Shown: piece by piece, positions 50,485 through 60,882 of the stretch | Layout of the letters: every line of letters begins with the position of its first letter | How positions within the stretch are numbered: position 1 is the stretch's first letter | Assembly (NCBI GenBank): GCA_000818945.1 | Contig: KN805377.1 | Span: 671,697-735,696, forward strand | Direction: 5' to 3' | Source: Schizochytrium sp. CCTCC M209059 | Lineage: Eukaryota; Sar; Bigyra; Thraustochytrida; Thraustochytriidae | Length of the DNA: 64,000 bases | The notes under the pieces: model-generated | What the model was told of the DNA's origin: nothing | Seen by the model: the letters and a program-made list of their open reading frames with translations, nothing else | Databases searched by the model: none | Position numbers and translations under genes: made by a program

Positions 50485-51356
50485 TTAGTCAAACTTCTTG
50501 AGGATCCGCCAGGCACCGTCAATCAAGGCGGCGCCGTTCAATGACTCAACCGGTACACATGTGCGCCAAAAGGGATTCTTTTCTGCTCGAAGGAGTTTCT
50601 TCAGATCCTTCACAGCACGCCTGGTGAACCCGATGCCCGCTTCTCGGAGGACAAGATGGCGCGAAGTTCGGCCCGTGCGGCTTCGACGCTCCCAGGCTTT
50701 GCAGGGAATGATTGTGGAGGACTTTGGTCGCCTCCAGGCGTTTGCGCTGTGCTGGAGCTCGAGCGAGGTTCTGGTTCACGAGCGGCCTCACGTGGGGGCG
50801 ACGGTGCATCGGACTCAGGAGGAGAAATCTCGACATGTGGACTGATCTGTGTTATCTCTGGGCAGTGCTTGAGGAGCTCAATGAGACGCCTGAAGTACTC
50901 TTCAGTGTTGTTGCGTGACTTTTGAAGTTCGCCGCAAAGCTTGTACATCGCATCAGCCTCCCAGGAGCCTCGTTCCTTCAGCTGCTTCCGCTTCGTTTGG
51001 ACGAACTTATCACAGAAAACTTTGGTCGGCACGATGCTCTTGTGGTAGAGGAGTTGCATTGAGAGGATCACGTTGGACTCATCCGGCTTTGCGCCGTTTC
51101 CGCGCGAGGCGTTCTCCCAAGTATACTGGAGCAGTGCTGCTGGTCCGTTCCCTCCTGTGCTTTGCGTCTTCCGGAGGATGTGTGATATTGAGAGTCCTCT
51201 GGCACTGACGGTTCCGGTGCTTGCGTAAACCGGAGCTGCAACCTGAGAGCTATCCTCTGCGCGTAATCGGGCGGTAGATCCCACTTCCGCGTAACCATCC
51301 TCGGTCACACCGATCTGGTCACTCTCTGGCGACGCCATACTCGTCACGCTATGCAT
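50485..51356 (-). pseudogene. Second transposon ORF of unknown function, frameshifted
   Basis: The start ATG overlaps the end of the transposase frame by 8 bases (ATGCATAG), as if translated by reinitiation. The first 248 codons run to a stop at 50610. It is a charged protein with a predicted helical centre (FCDKFVQTKRKQLKERGSW, EEYFRRLIELLKHCPEIT) and a Pro/Ser-rich linker. From about base 50650 another frame continues cleanly to a TAA at 50485 with coding character (RRAVKDLKKLLRAEKNPFW, then GAWRILKKFD). That indicates a frameshift mutation or sequencing error near GAGAAGCGGG. I do not recognise the family. It may be a transposon accessory DNA-binding or regulatory protein. Confidence 0.6.
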
Positions 51357-54164
51357 GCGATGTCGCGCTCGTTATCTCGAGGATGTCCATGACTAATTTA
51401 CGATCTCCTTCGGAGAGCTGTGGAAGAGTATAAATGTCCTCCAGCTGTGCGTAGGCTTTGTCGAGAAGTGCCAGTTCTTGCTCAGCGTGCTTGCCCCGAA
51501 GAGCCCATCTCTTGTCTTCCTCTTCGTCAGCCTGCCTCCGGAGCACCTCTTCCTCTTCACATTTCTGCTTGGCGGCACTGCGGATCTTGTCGTCGTCCAT
51601 GCTCTCTTCGATGGCCTCGGTTTGCCTCCTGAGTATCTTAATCAAGGCTTCAATATTCGCTGCCTTCAACGTCGCCTCGACTACGTTCGCCTTGACCTTG
51701 TCAAGGTTTTCGTGGTTCTTTCTCCGAATCGAAACGACAGCCTCCTTCAGGTCGAGTTCCGCCGTCCCGGGCTCGCACCTGACAGCGGCGCGCGCACGTC
51801 GGAGGTTGCGTTGGCTCTCAATATTCTCTAATCTTTCCCTCATGATGGACCGAGATCGGTCAATGACCGTACGCAGGTCCTGCGCCTTCGTGCGGACCTC
51901 GTCCATGGTTGCCGATTTGAAAAAGGCAGACGCGTCTCCAAGGTGATATCCCGTGAGGCGGGTACCAGTCCGCAAGGACTCAAGCGCGGACGAAGGCGAT
52001 CGCGAAGACATGGCACCACTCCTTGCGGGTGATAATGCAGACGAAGCCCCCCCCCCAAGGAAGTCCGGGACAGCCGGCACTGCCGAGCCCGAGGTGGCCG
52101 CGGGTTGCGAGTTGGTAGCCGAAACGGCGACATTCACGAAGCCCTCCGCCGAGGAGCTCGCCTCGATAGATGGGCTTGTAGAAGAAGAGGCCGACGTTGC
52201 AAAAGCCGGGGGTGTAGGCGGTGAAATGGCGCGGCTTGTTGAGCTTGCGTAGTCCGCGTCTGCTTCTACAGGCGGTGGAGCGGTTGACGGCTGCCTGTCC
52301 GTAGCATCGAAGTCCTGGATGTACTTTAGGAGGGCGGTCCCTCGCATCGGGAGCGTGAACTCATTGAGACGGGTGTCGCCAATGGCGATGATGGGATTTT
52401 TCAGATGAGGTGCCCGTGTGAAAGGAAGCATGCCAGTACGCCTCAACGCGTCAAAGTGACGGTCAGGAGTAGATACATCCTTGAGGGCTATGCACATGCA
52501 GCGAATCTGCGCCCATTGGTCCAGCTTTTGTCCGCCTCCGAGCTCCCGACACTTCTTGAGTTTGATCCTTTGCAGCCTCGCCTTGAGAGGACCGAACAAA
52601 TTGACGTCGGGCGCTTGGCACTGGGATGTGGTATGCGGTAGCCAGTAATGCAAGTAGACGCCTTGGCGTGCGAGCTCATTCAATGCTCCGAGATCCTGGC
52701 GGCTACAATGACCATCCATGAACAGTACGACCCGTTTGGACGGATGATCGTTGCCCATGTCGGTGTACCCGGTTCTGAGGACCTTCAATATATTCTCGAG
52801 GAAGTTCGCTTTCGTCATACTGCCATTGGCAGACGACGAGAAGTTCACGTCGGTGTAGCTCCGCCCATTAAAGTTTCCCAGCTTTGAGTAGGTGCAGTGC
52901 TCCTTGAGCAGCTCCTCCATCTTGTTATGGTTGCTCGGGCGAAGATGCTTGCTGCTGAGGATCCAGAGGGGGGGGGCGTTTCGCCGGCGAGGTTCATACC
53001 AGTGAGAAGCGTCACGTGCGACTCGTCGTCTTTGTCCTGGACGCGCCATGCCCGTTGTCCAGCCTGTTGCATATTGGGCGGGGCCGGGCCCTTCATCTTG
53101 AATCTCGTTGCTTGAAGCGTCTCGCGAGAGATAGCTTGTGTTTCGTCCAGGAAAAGGACCCGCGCCGGGTACTTCCAGTTCAACTCCGCGCCGTTGGTCC
53201 CTTCCTCGACGACACCAAGCTCTCGGAGAGCTGTTGTAGTCACGTCGTACCACCACTTGATGAATGCTGTGTTGTAGTACTTGACCAGGGTACTTGGGAG
53301 ACTTGAGATCGCGACGTGCTTGAGGGCGTAGCCAGCTTGCGTCACACGAGCAAGCCACGCCTTGTACCATGCCTTGGAAAACATGCCGGTGGCATTGTCA
53401 CCATGCTTGAGCTCTGCTGCGAGCTGGCGAACCTCCTGGTGGGTGAGGACTCGGCCGCGCTTCGCCATCTTGGTCACGTGCTTGGCGAGGTTACTCTCTT
53501 CGTCGGCAGTGAGTCTCGTTCCACCCCCTCTTATCGGCCGAACATTGCCTTCCAAGCGACGCTCCAGCGAGAATCTGCTGACATTGAAGTTGAACTCGCG
53601 GGTAAAGTACCGCACGGTTCCCGCTACGGTCATGAACGGCTTTAGCACGGCGTGAAGATCGTGCGATGAGATCGCCGTCGCAGCGACCTCTTCGCCGAGC
53701 TCAGTCTCTTGAAGATACTGCTGTTGCTGGTCGAAACTCCGGAGTTGAGTGCTGTGATCCCCGATGTCACCCATCGTCTTGCGGCGCTTCGCAGAAAGCG
53801 CATCGAATCGAACCTTCCGCTTTCGCCGCCGGGTCTTCACGAGATCCAGAAGAACTTTAAGCTTTTGGGAAAGGCGGTGGAGCGTCACCGCAAGCTCATT
53901 GACCTCTTCGGGTACGCGCTTGCCCGGCGTCACGCGCCCGTGCGCAGTCTGCCAAGCCATAAGCGCGGCAACAAGTTTCTCCGGAGGCAAGCGGCCCAAG
54001 CTGTCGCCTTCATCGCGCCTGTACCGCGCGAACCGGGCGCCTTTCGCGTGCTCGACGACGAGACCACTCACGCCATCGTGTAGCACACGCCTGCCCACGA
54101 ACGCCGCATAGTACGCCTCGTCCAACTCGCGTAGCGCGCGCGCGGCGTCGTCGCTGCGAGTCAT
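51349..54164 (-). pseudogene. DDE_1 (pogo/Tc5-like) transposase, frameshifted
   Basis: A cut-and-paste transposase. The first frame starts at 54164. It contains a charged N-terminus, a region with helix-turn-helix character (TADEESNLAKHVTKMAKRGR...AWLARVTQAGY, as in CENP-B/pogo-type binding domains) and the first catalytic Asp in VLFLDETQ. At a C9 run (plus-strand G run 52968-52976) the frame breaks; the homologous sequence continues one frame over. That second frame carries the other catalytic Asps in VVLFMDGHCSR and QAPDVNLFGPLK, separated by 35 residues (DD35D). The C-terminal part is Ser/Ala-rich and then coiled-coil, ending at 51349. Either a mutation or assembly error at the homopolymer, or ribosomal/polymerase slippage, could explain the break. 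Confidence 0.8.
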
Positions 54165-54187
54165 GATTATCTGTTCTGCTTTCGCGC

Positions 54188-54231
54188 GAATCGGCTTATA
54201 TGGAATTTACTATTGTTGAAGCGACACAAAG
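54188..54231 (-). repeat. Right terminal inverted repeat of the transposon
   Basis: Read on the minus strand it begins CTTTGTGTCGCTTCAACAAT, then AGTAA, and after about 11 extra bases GCCGATTC. It is the inverted counterpart of the left end. Confidence 0.65.
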
Positions 54232-54515
54232 ACTCGGAAGGGTGAACTGTATGGGCCGATTTATCTTTGGCTGACTTTGAAAGAGAAGGCCGTCACGCAG
54301 TAGTATCGAGATCGGGTACGGTGCATATCCACATCGGCAGGAACTTCAGAACCATCGTGGTCTGCCGCGTGCGCTGTCCGCTGGCCGCCCGCGCGCGCTA
54401 CGCTCTGCCTGGCGACGATTCAGAAACGGAGGCTCGCTTCTTGATCCACCCGTGAGAGGGAAACCTCTTTGCGCGAACTTTCGAGTGCATGAAGAAATAA
54501 ACTAGCGAGGTCGAG

Positions 54516-55007
54516 ATGGCGAAGACATGGTTTTCACGCGCGGTGGTGCTAGCCTTGGTTGTGCTCGTGATGGGAAGGCAGGCCGAGGCGGTCTCTCACG
54601 CAGCCTTGAGCGGCTCGGCCACAATGCTCGACATCCAAGAAGAGCTTTTAAATACCTTGAGCGAAGTGAACAAGGCTTTGCGACGCTGCAAACGTCGCTG
54701 CAACCGCAATTTTCCTTTCGAGGAAACAAACAGCGAACAGTTTATCAAGAATGCAAAGAAGAACCGGCGCAAATGCAAAAGAGACTGCGAAGCTGAATTT
54801 GGGACGTCTCAACCGGAACCTCTCCCTCCGGGTCCTATCTTTGATAAGGTCAAGAGGCCTCAACCGTCCAAGCCTAAGGACCCGCAGCAACCAGGTACCC
54901 CTACAAATGGAAAGGTCAAGATCCCACAACCAAAACCTTTGCCCCAACCTGTATTTCCTATTTTCCAAAAGATCAAGAGCCCTCCCAAGCCGCAACCGCT
55001 ACCGTAA
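54516..55007 (+). CDS. Small secreted basic protein with CX3C...CX3C and proline-rich tail
   Basis: 163 residues. The N-terminal 25 form a good signal peptide (VVLALVVLVMG, cleavage near AEA). The mature N-terminal part is helical and very basic, with Cys58/Cys62 (CKRRC) and Cys87/Cys91 (CKRDC). Two CX3C motifs separated by 24 residues resemble the layout of alpha-hairpinins, which fold into two disulfide-locked helices, although their usual loop is shorter. From about residue 97 a Pro/Lys-rich tail has three loose repeats of the type PxFxKxKxPxP. I do not recognise the gene. It could be a secreted binding, inhibitory or wall-associated protein. It lies immediately outside the transposon's right end and is convergent with the next gene. 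Confidence 0.65.
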   Translation: MAKTWFSRAVVLALVVLVMGRQAEAVSHAALSGSATMLDIQEELLNTLSEVNKALRRCKRRCNRNFPFEETNSEQFIKNAKKNRRKCKRDCEAEFGTSQPEPLPPGPIFDKVKRPQPSKPKDPQQPGTPTNGKVKIPQPKPLPQPVFPIFQKIKSPPKPQPLP

Positions 55008-55418
55008 TCAGAAATAACGTTGCAAGAGGATGGCAAGCCGTAAATCACGATCTCTACATTCATCGCTTGTTTTACGTGCGCTTTTAGGCAAGAAAAAAGT
55101 TCAATATAGTTTTCAGATATCCTTACCAAATTGGGAAGGTAGAGGTCTTATTCTGTCGGATGGTGACATGCAATAGTGTATAGTCTGGAGTCTCGTCTTT
55201 TTTTGGGGGGGGGGGGGCCGCACAAGGAAGCTCAACCTGAACCACCCCTACGAGAAAGCAGTTTTTGCTCTCTGGTCCTCTTGAGTACCATGGCAAGCTG
55301 CAATTTCGTGCTTGCCGATCATGTATTCGTCTGCGAAATCTGGAGTTGATGACCCATTTTAATATCTCAAGAAATATCTTGGTCCATGGTCATTGATCAA
55401 GTGGCCGATGTCTGGTAA
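55008..55418. other. Convergent spacer with a G tract
   Basis: The 3' flank of the small secreted protein gene and of the large WD40/LysM gene. It contains a T run followed by about 13 G (55198-55219). I see no gene. Confidence 0.5.
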
Positions 55419-58400
55419 TTATTTGGAGGAGGAAGATTCTGCCAGAGGCTTTCTTCGCAACGTCGCCTCCTCGCGAGGAGCTTGTGCAAAGCTTCCTGTC
55501 GACGTAGCGCCCGCCTTTTGCACAATAAGACGCATGCCCACATAGAGCGTGCGCCCAACATCCTTGAGATTGTTCCATAGCATAAGCTTCTTCGTCGGGA
55601 CGCCGTAAAACTTTCCTAGACTCGCGAGCGTTTCGCCCTTTTGCAGAACGTGAAGCTTGTCCTGCGTCGGCAAGACCTCGTTTTTGTCACCCGACCAGAA
55701 CCAATAACGCATGGTGCCGTCTGTACTCGCAGAGAGAATTCGCCAAGAGTCAAATTGCATTGCCAGGATCTTGTCTTCATGCCCGCGCAGCGTCAGTAAT
55801 CGATTCCCGGACGAAACGTCAAAGACGCAGATCGTGGCATCAAGGGAGGCGCTCACAAGCTTGGTGGCATCAGCTTGTAAGCTACGAATAGGAGCATTGT
55901 GACCCACACAAATGTGCAATCGAGTCACGCTTGCAACATCCCAGATAAAAATGCGACCGTCCTCGCCTCCGCTAATGAGTTCAGTTGCAGACAGAATAAC
56001 GCAGCTGATGGGGCAACCGTGCCCAATAAATCTCTTTCCGTTCGCTTTGGGATCAGATCCCGCGCCGGGGTCCAAGGCATGGGGCCAAACGCGTACTTCA
56101 AGATCGGGGCCAGCCGTCGCCATTGCGTAGTGGTCGACCGCGATGCATGTCACTGCGCGGTTGTGCAGCGCTGGAATGATGCGCACGCAAAATCCATTCT
56201 GCTTGAGGGACCACACTCGAACACAGTGCGCTGCATCGCCAGAAACAAGTTTGACGGCATCGGCCCACAGACTCCAAATCGTGGCCTCGTGACCGCTGAG
56301 CAAGAGCTCGCACTTGAACGGACGACGGTCTTGCCACACTCGAATCATGCGATCGACTCCACCACTAATGATTCGACGTTCTGCGTACGCGAGAGCCGTG
56401 ATTGAGCCGTGATGGCCTGGAATCTCCAGTGAGGGATCCTTCTTTCGCTTTGCTTCAAATCGCAGCGGCAACGGAACCTTCGACCCGTAATGTACACCGA
56501 GAAGCGCACCGTCTCGTAAATCAAAAATGTAAATCGAGTTGCGGATACAAGCCGCGAGGCGCTCCACGCCCCCCGTCGCCATGCCCGAGACGTTGCGACT
56601 GCGCACATTTGCGGTGTTCAGCGCAACATAGCGAAATTGCTGTCGTTTACGCATCGTCTTACGCATCAAGGTGCCGAGCTCAATCGCGAGATCTTGTTCG
56701 AGGCCCTGCATATCGTCTTGAGCGTTGCTCGCTCGCGTTTCGGCGCGGCGGCTCGCCTCTTGACAACGTTCCATTTCTCTCTCGAGCCGATCAGCCTCAT
56801 TTTCCAAATTGATCTTGAGTTGCTGCACCTTGAATCGCTGGAGGATACCGTGCACAAGGTCAGAGTCGAGTTCTTCTTCCTTGCACTCGTCCACGACTTG
56901 TAGCTGCGTACGAATATCCTTGAGTCTCTTCATATCACTGTTGTAGAGCCGCGAAGTTTTCTTGGCTTCCGCGAGAATGGTCTCTACCTTGTGACGATTC
57001 TCTTCAATCTTGAGGCGCAAGTCAGGTACCATGGCGGATACAACTTCGAGCTCAATGACTTGACTGCGCTCCGCTGTCACAGACACAAGTTTTCGTTCGG
57101 CCTCTGCGATTTTAGCAAAGGTGTTAGTCACTTTGGACTCGAGCTCAAGCTCCAAGGTGTCTGCACGCTCCTCAAAGGCCTTGCTGTTCTCCTCATCGTA
57201 CATGTCAGTGTAGGCGCGCTGCAGCTGTCGGCAGGCGAGCGCCTGATGCGGGCGATCATTGAGATCTTCGAAGATGAAGAGTGCGCGATCTGCATAGTCG
57301 ATTGCGGCCTTGTGCGCAGACCGAACCATGTTGCACTGCGAAATGCCAAGGAGCGCAAGACCTTCGAGTCGATGAGATTTCGCTTCGCAGGCCAGCGAGC
57401 GCATCCGATCGAAATTGACCATCGCTCGGTCCACCTTGTGGAGCGCTTGCATGCATTGCGCGATTCCATAGTAGCACTCACAGTGCGCGAGGAGGTCACC
57501 CCTTCGCTTTTCGAGACGCTGTTCGACCTCTTGGCGTGTCTCCTTGAAGTCATCCCATGCCGTTCGAACAGAAGAAATGCGCCCACTTTGTTCGTGAACG
57601 AAACGCGTGAAGCACGCAAGCGCCTCGTGATGATGTCCCATATCAAGATGCGCTTGACCTTGCTTGAGCGCGACGAGGTGTTGCGCATATTCCTCGGGAT
57701 GATCATGAATGTGCTGGCGGAACTCGGATTCCTTTGCGTTAAAGAAGGCGCTTTTGGCTTGATCTTTCCGCTGCGCCTCTGTTCTTTTCACATCTGCAAG
57801 GTCCTCGGCCGTGCCGCGAAGCTTGAGCAGAACCTCGGCGGCTCCTCCTTGAAGGTCTGCGCGGTCAACGCGAGCCTGCTCGAGCAATGCTGATCCGGTT
57901 CCAGAGACCTCGCGCAGCCTGGCCTCTTTCAACGCCTCGTGTTGGACAAAAGCTGTCCAAGTGAACCATGCACGATAAAGGTCTCGGTGTTGCATGCGCA
58001 TCAGAAAGCGAGAAGAGCGTCCGCGCTGCTGTCGCGCCGCGCGCGCGGCCCTGGACCAATGCTGGAAAAGATCGTAAAGAATGCGGTCGCGCCAGCTGCG
58101 GACTCGCTCAAGGGCCTTCTCGCGTTTGGCCATTTCTCTCTCAAAGAGAGCCATGCGGGCTCTGCGGTCCTTGAGAGCGTCAGTGACGACATCCATTCGA
58201 GATCGCAACTCCTGAAGCTTGCGTTCGATGCCAATCTGTTCGCGCTTACCCTCGGAAAGGTGCAAATTGTTGCTGCGAATCTCTTCCTCGAGGGCTTCTC
58301 GAAAAGACACAGTGTGGAAGCGCTGCATGCGCCCGTGCATGACAGAACTGTCAATGAATTTGCCTCTGTGCGCTGTGGCGCGGTCCAACTCGGCGTGCAG

Positions 58401-60770
58401 AAGAGACACCCTGTGTTCCTCCACGTCAAGCGCCCGCGAGAGCACAGATCTTCGAAGAATGCATTCGCTGCGTTCGTTCTCAAGAGACTTGAGTTCGTCC
58501 TCGTGCTTTTGAATGCGAAAGAGGAACTGTCGTCTTCGCCGTAGCGCCTCGGGCATACCCAAGGCCTCTTTGGCCTCCTTGATGGAGCGGCGTGCGCCAT
58601 CACGATGCAGCTTGTTTCTGCGCACGGCTGTTCGCACGGACTCGCGCCGCAAATTAAGGTTGAAACCTTTGTACAAGAGGTCCGGGGGGAACGCTGTCCA
58701 AATTTTTCGCGACGGTCTTGCACGGCGGGCTTGGGCAGTTTGCATGGTCAGTAAATCCGCGTTGAGCTTTGCAATCAAATCTTCGCGCTCATAGCGCTGC
58801 ATAACACCAGAATAAGCCGCCGAATCCACTTGGCGGGATTGGGCGAGTGTGACGCGACGGATTTCCGTGCGCAGCGCCTCATCGCGCTCTGGCTCGAGCG
58901 TCGTGACCTCTTTAAGAATGTTTGATGGCTTGCTTCGCAATTGAACGAGCTCGCCGTTATGGTTCACGGCCTCGGCTACTGCGTGTATCTTGACGTCCCA
59001 GACCTTTGTGAGCCCGCTGAGGCCGTCGAGCACGAAGCAGAGGCAAGGATAGTTGACGACACTCTTCATCCGGGTGAGCTCAGCATCGGCTTTGCCCGAC
59101 GATTTTGCTCGCATTTCATATTCGACCTCGTAGCGCAGAATTCCACCAGGGGCGCCTCCGTCGCTCTCAGGTTCGCTCCAAACGAACGTGAGGGCTTCTG
59201 CCGTTACTCTAGCAACCATGAAATGCAATGGCGGCGATGGCTGCAGAGCATGGTCGGTGGCGACGGGTCCAACCTCGTTAGAGGGCGCGCTCAACCCGAC
59301 CTTGTTCTTTGCACGAACGCGGATGCGAGCGTAAGTCGTAGAAGCTCGAAGACCCTTTAAAATGTAGTGCCCCGAGTTCACGGGAACTAGTGCGCAAAAT
59401 CGCGAGGTCGAGACAGGTGTCTGTTCTGTCTCCTGCACGATGGAGCGCTTGTCTTTGAAGATGGTCTTTTGCACCGCATATTCGATAATGTAGTCGTAGA
59501 TATTGACGTTGTGCCCGCCGGAAAAGATGGGCGGTTCCCAGCGCAGCTCGATTGTATTTGATGTCAGTGTCACGACTGAGAGATTTTGCGGCGGGAGTGG
59601 GACCATGGCGCCGAGTTCATCCGCTTGTTCCTGCAGCTTGCGCTTTTGTGGATCCTGCATCTTCGAGGCCTCGCGCTGCTTGCTCATAAAAAGCTGTATT
59701 CGCTGTTGTTCTCGGCAGCGTCGGAGATGGCTCTGCATATGGGAAGCTAGGACTCCCTTGCCACATTCGGGGCAGATGACGACTGTGGCCAGGAACGATT
59801 TTCGCTTGCCCTGGTCAACAGCTTCGAGTCTCTCGCGAGCCCTTTCCTGAGCGCGTAGCTCCAGTTCTCTGTACTTGGAAACTGCTAGATTTACCTGGCC
59901 TTTGGCGCCTTGACCTTGGCCATGCGAGTTTGCGAGGTGATCCTGCTGTTGCTGCTGCCGACTGCGCTGACGTTCCTTTTCGAGCTTGCATGCTTGCACA
60001 TGCTTTTCAATAAAATCTTTGAGCTTGATTCGACCGCAATGAGGGCACAGCGCTGTGTTGGCCTCACCAACCTCGAGCATGGTTATTTCAGCATCCACTT
60101 CAGCGTCAGCAATAATTCGTTTGCGTTCTTGGCCTCGGCGGATGTGAGCCATGGCCATTTCCTGCAGCTCCTTGTGTGCGGTTTCATCATCGGATTTGCC
60201 CTCTTTCGATGAATCTTGGGCTTCACCCTTGGTATTAATGACCTCTTTTAGGTCGTAGAGGCGTTGTTCGAGGTCGGCGAGCGTCCCGAGGGATTCCTTT
60301 CGTCCTTCGGCGGCCCTTCGCACGGTGGTTTCCATGGTTCGTAGCTGTTTTGCGATATCCCATGTTTGTTCACTGCGGCGAATGAGGACACTCTGCACTT
60401 GGTTTTGATCTGCAAGACAAAGCTTTGTCACGCCATCGTAGGCACGCACGGCATCGTCAAGCTGCTCTTGTGCGCGTTTCTTCCTCTGACGTGCGCGTAG
60501 TTGCCGCTTGCCCGCCTCGAGAAGTATTTTGTGCGGCTCATTTCGCTGGCGTCGACGTGCGAGGACACGGGCTTGCAGTGCGCGCAGACGGAATTCTTTT
60601 CGCGAGAGGGGCTTGCCGTCCGCATCTTCGATGGCTTGATTTTGTCCGTCGAGCCCGTCTTGTCGATCATTATCGAGCTCGTCGTCGGTGTTGGAGCCTT
60701 CATCGTCAACAGCATAATCAATCTTGTCCTGGCCGGGCGCGCTACCCTCTTCGACCAGATAAGCGTCCAT
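55419..60770 (-). CDS. Giant zinc-finger / FN3 / coiled-coil / TPR / WD40 / LysM protein
   Basis: 1,783 residues in one exon. In order: an acidic start; basic coiled coil (about 55-110); two small zinc fingers of the CxxC...HxxxC type (CPHCGRIKLKDFIEKHVQAC at 242-261 and CPECGKGVLASHMQSHLRRC at 333-352); two fibronectin type III domains (about 393-502 and 510-630); long charged helices (about 690-1060); TPR-like repeats (about 1080-1250); another coiled coil (to about 1410); WD40 repeats (about 1430-1695, e.g. GHEDKILAMQFDSWRILSASTDGTMRYW); and a terminal LysM domain (about 1707-1750, HVLQKGETLASLGKFYGVPTKKLMLWN). There is no signal peptide, so it is intracellular. The mix suggests a large scaffold, perhaps cytoskeletal or ciliary, but the function is unknown. 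Confidence 0.85.
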   Translation of the reverse strand: MDAYLVEEGSAPGQDKIDYAVDDEGSNTDDELDNDRQDGLDGQNQAIEDADGKPLSRKEFRLRALQARVLARRRQRNEPHKILLEAGKRQLRARQRKKRAQEQLDDAVRAYDGVTKLCLADQNQVQSVLIRRSEQTWDIAKQLRTMETTVRRAAEGRKESLGTLADLEQRLYDLKEVINTKGEAQDSSKEGKSDDETAHKELQEMAMAHIRRGQERKRIIADAEVDAEITMLEVGEANTALCPHCGRIKLKDFIEKHVQACKLEKERQRSRQQQQQDHLANSHGQGQGAKGQVNLAVSKYRELELRAQERARERLEAVDQGKRKSFLATVVICPECGKGVLASHMQSHLRRCREQQRIQLFMSKQREASKMQDPQKRKLQEQADELGAMVPLPPQNLSVVTLTSNTIELRWEPPIFSGGHNVNIYDYIIEYAVQKTIFKDKRSIVQETEQTPVSTSRFCALVPVNSGHYILKGLRASTTYARIRVRAKNKVGLSAPSNEVGPVATDHALQPSPPLHFMVARVTAEALTFVWSEPESDGGAPGGILRYEVEYEMRAKSSGKADAELTRMKSVVNYPCLCFVLDGLSGLTKVWDVKIHAVAEAVNHNGELVQLRSKPSNILKEVTTLEPERDEALRTEIRRVTLAQSRQVDSAAYSGVMQRYEREDLIAKLNADLLTMQTAQARRARPSRKIWTAFPPDLLYKGFNLNLRRESVRTAVRRNKLHRDGARRSIKEAKEALGMPEALRRRRQFLFRIQKHEDELKSLENERSECILRRSVLSRALDVEEHRVSLLHAELDRATAHRGKFIDSSVMHGRMQRFHTVSFREALEEEIRSNNLHLSEGKREQIGIERKLQELRSRMDVVTDALKDRRARMALFEREMAKREKALERVRSWRDRILYDLFQHWSRAARAARQQRGRSSRFLMRMQHRDLYRAWFTWTAFVQHEALKEARLREVSGTGSALLEQARVDRADLQGGAAEVLLKLRGTAEDLADVKRTEAQRKDQAKSAFFNAKESEFRQHIHDHPEEYAQHLVALKQGQAHLDMGHHHEALACFTRFVHEQSGRISSVRTAWDDFKETRQEVEQRLEKRRGDLLAHCECYYGIAQCMQALHKVDRAMVNFDRMRSLACEAKSHRLEGLALLGISQCNMVRSAHKAAIDYADRALFIFEDLNDRPHQALACRQLQRAYTDMYDEENSKAFEERADTLELELESKVTNTFAKIAEAERKLVSVTAERSQVIELEVVSAMVPDLRLKIEENRHKVETILAEAKKTSRLYNSDMKRLKDIRTQLQVVDECKEEELDSDLVHGILQRFKVQQLKINLENEADRLEREMERCQEASRRAETRASNAQDDMQGLEQDLAIELGTLMRKTMRKRQQFRYVALNTANVRSRNVSGMATGGVERLAACIRNSIYIFDLRDGALLGVHYGSKVPLPLRFEAKRKKDPSLEIPGHHGSITALAYAERRIISGGVDRMIRVWQDRRPFKCELLLSGHEATIWSLWADAVKLVSGDAAHCVRVWSLKQNGFCVRIIPALHNRAVTCIAVDHYAMATAGPDLEVRVWPHALDPGAGSDPKANGKRFIGHGCPISCVILSATELISGGEDGRIFIWDVASVTRLHICVGHNAPIRSLQADATKLVSASLDATICVFDVSSGNRLLTLRGHEDKILAMQFDSWRILSASTDGTMRYWFWSGDKNEVLPTQDKLHVLQKGETLASLGKFYGVPTKKLMLWNNLKDVGRTLYVGMRLIVQKAGATSTGSFAQAPREEATLRRKPLAESSSSK

Positions 60771-60843
60771 GTGCGCAGCCCGTTGCCCGCACGAGCGGAT
60801 CTACTCGAAGACGACTAACGTTCGTCACGCGAAAAATGGCAGC

Positions 60844-60882
60844 ACCAGCACCAGCGCCAGCACCAGCACGAGCACCAGCACA
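60844..60882. repeat. CACCAG hexamer repeat
   Basis: About six CACCAG-type units directly upstream of the giant scaffold gene's start. Confidence 0.85.

Larger units (their letters stand above)
50179..54231 (-). mobile_element. Pogo/DDE_1-like DNA transposon
   Basis: About 4.05 kb bounded by inverted matching ends (50179-50211 and 54188-54231). It carries a DDE_1-type transposase (interrupted) and a second overlapping frame, both on the minus strand. A clear target-site duplication cannot be read; the bases outside the ends (TA versus GT on the gene strand) do not match. Both frames contain frameshifts, so this copy is probably inactive unless slippage rescues it. Confidence 0.75.
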
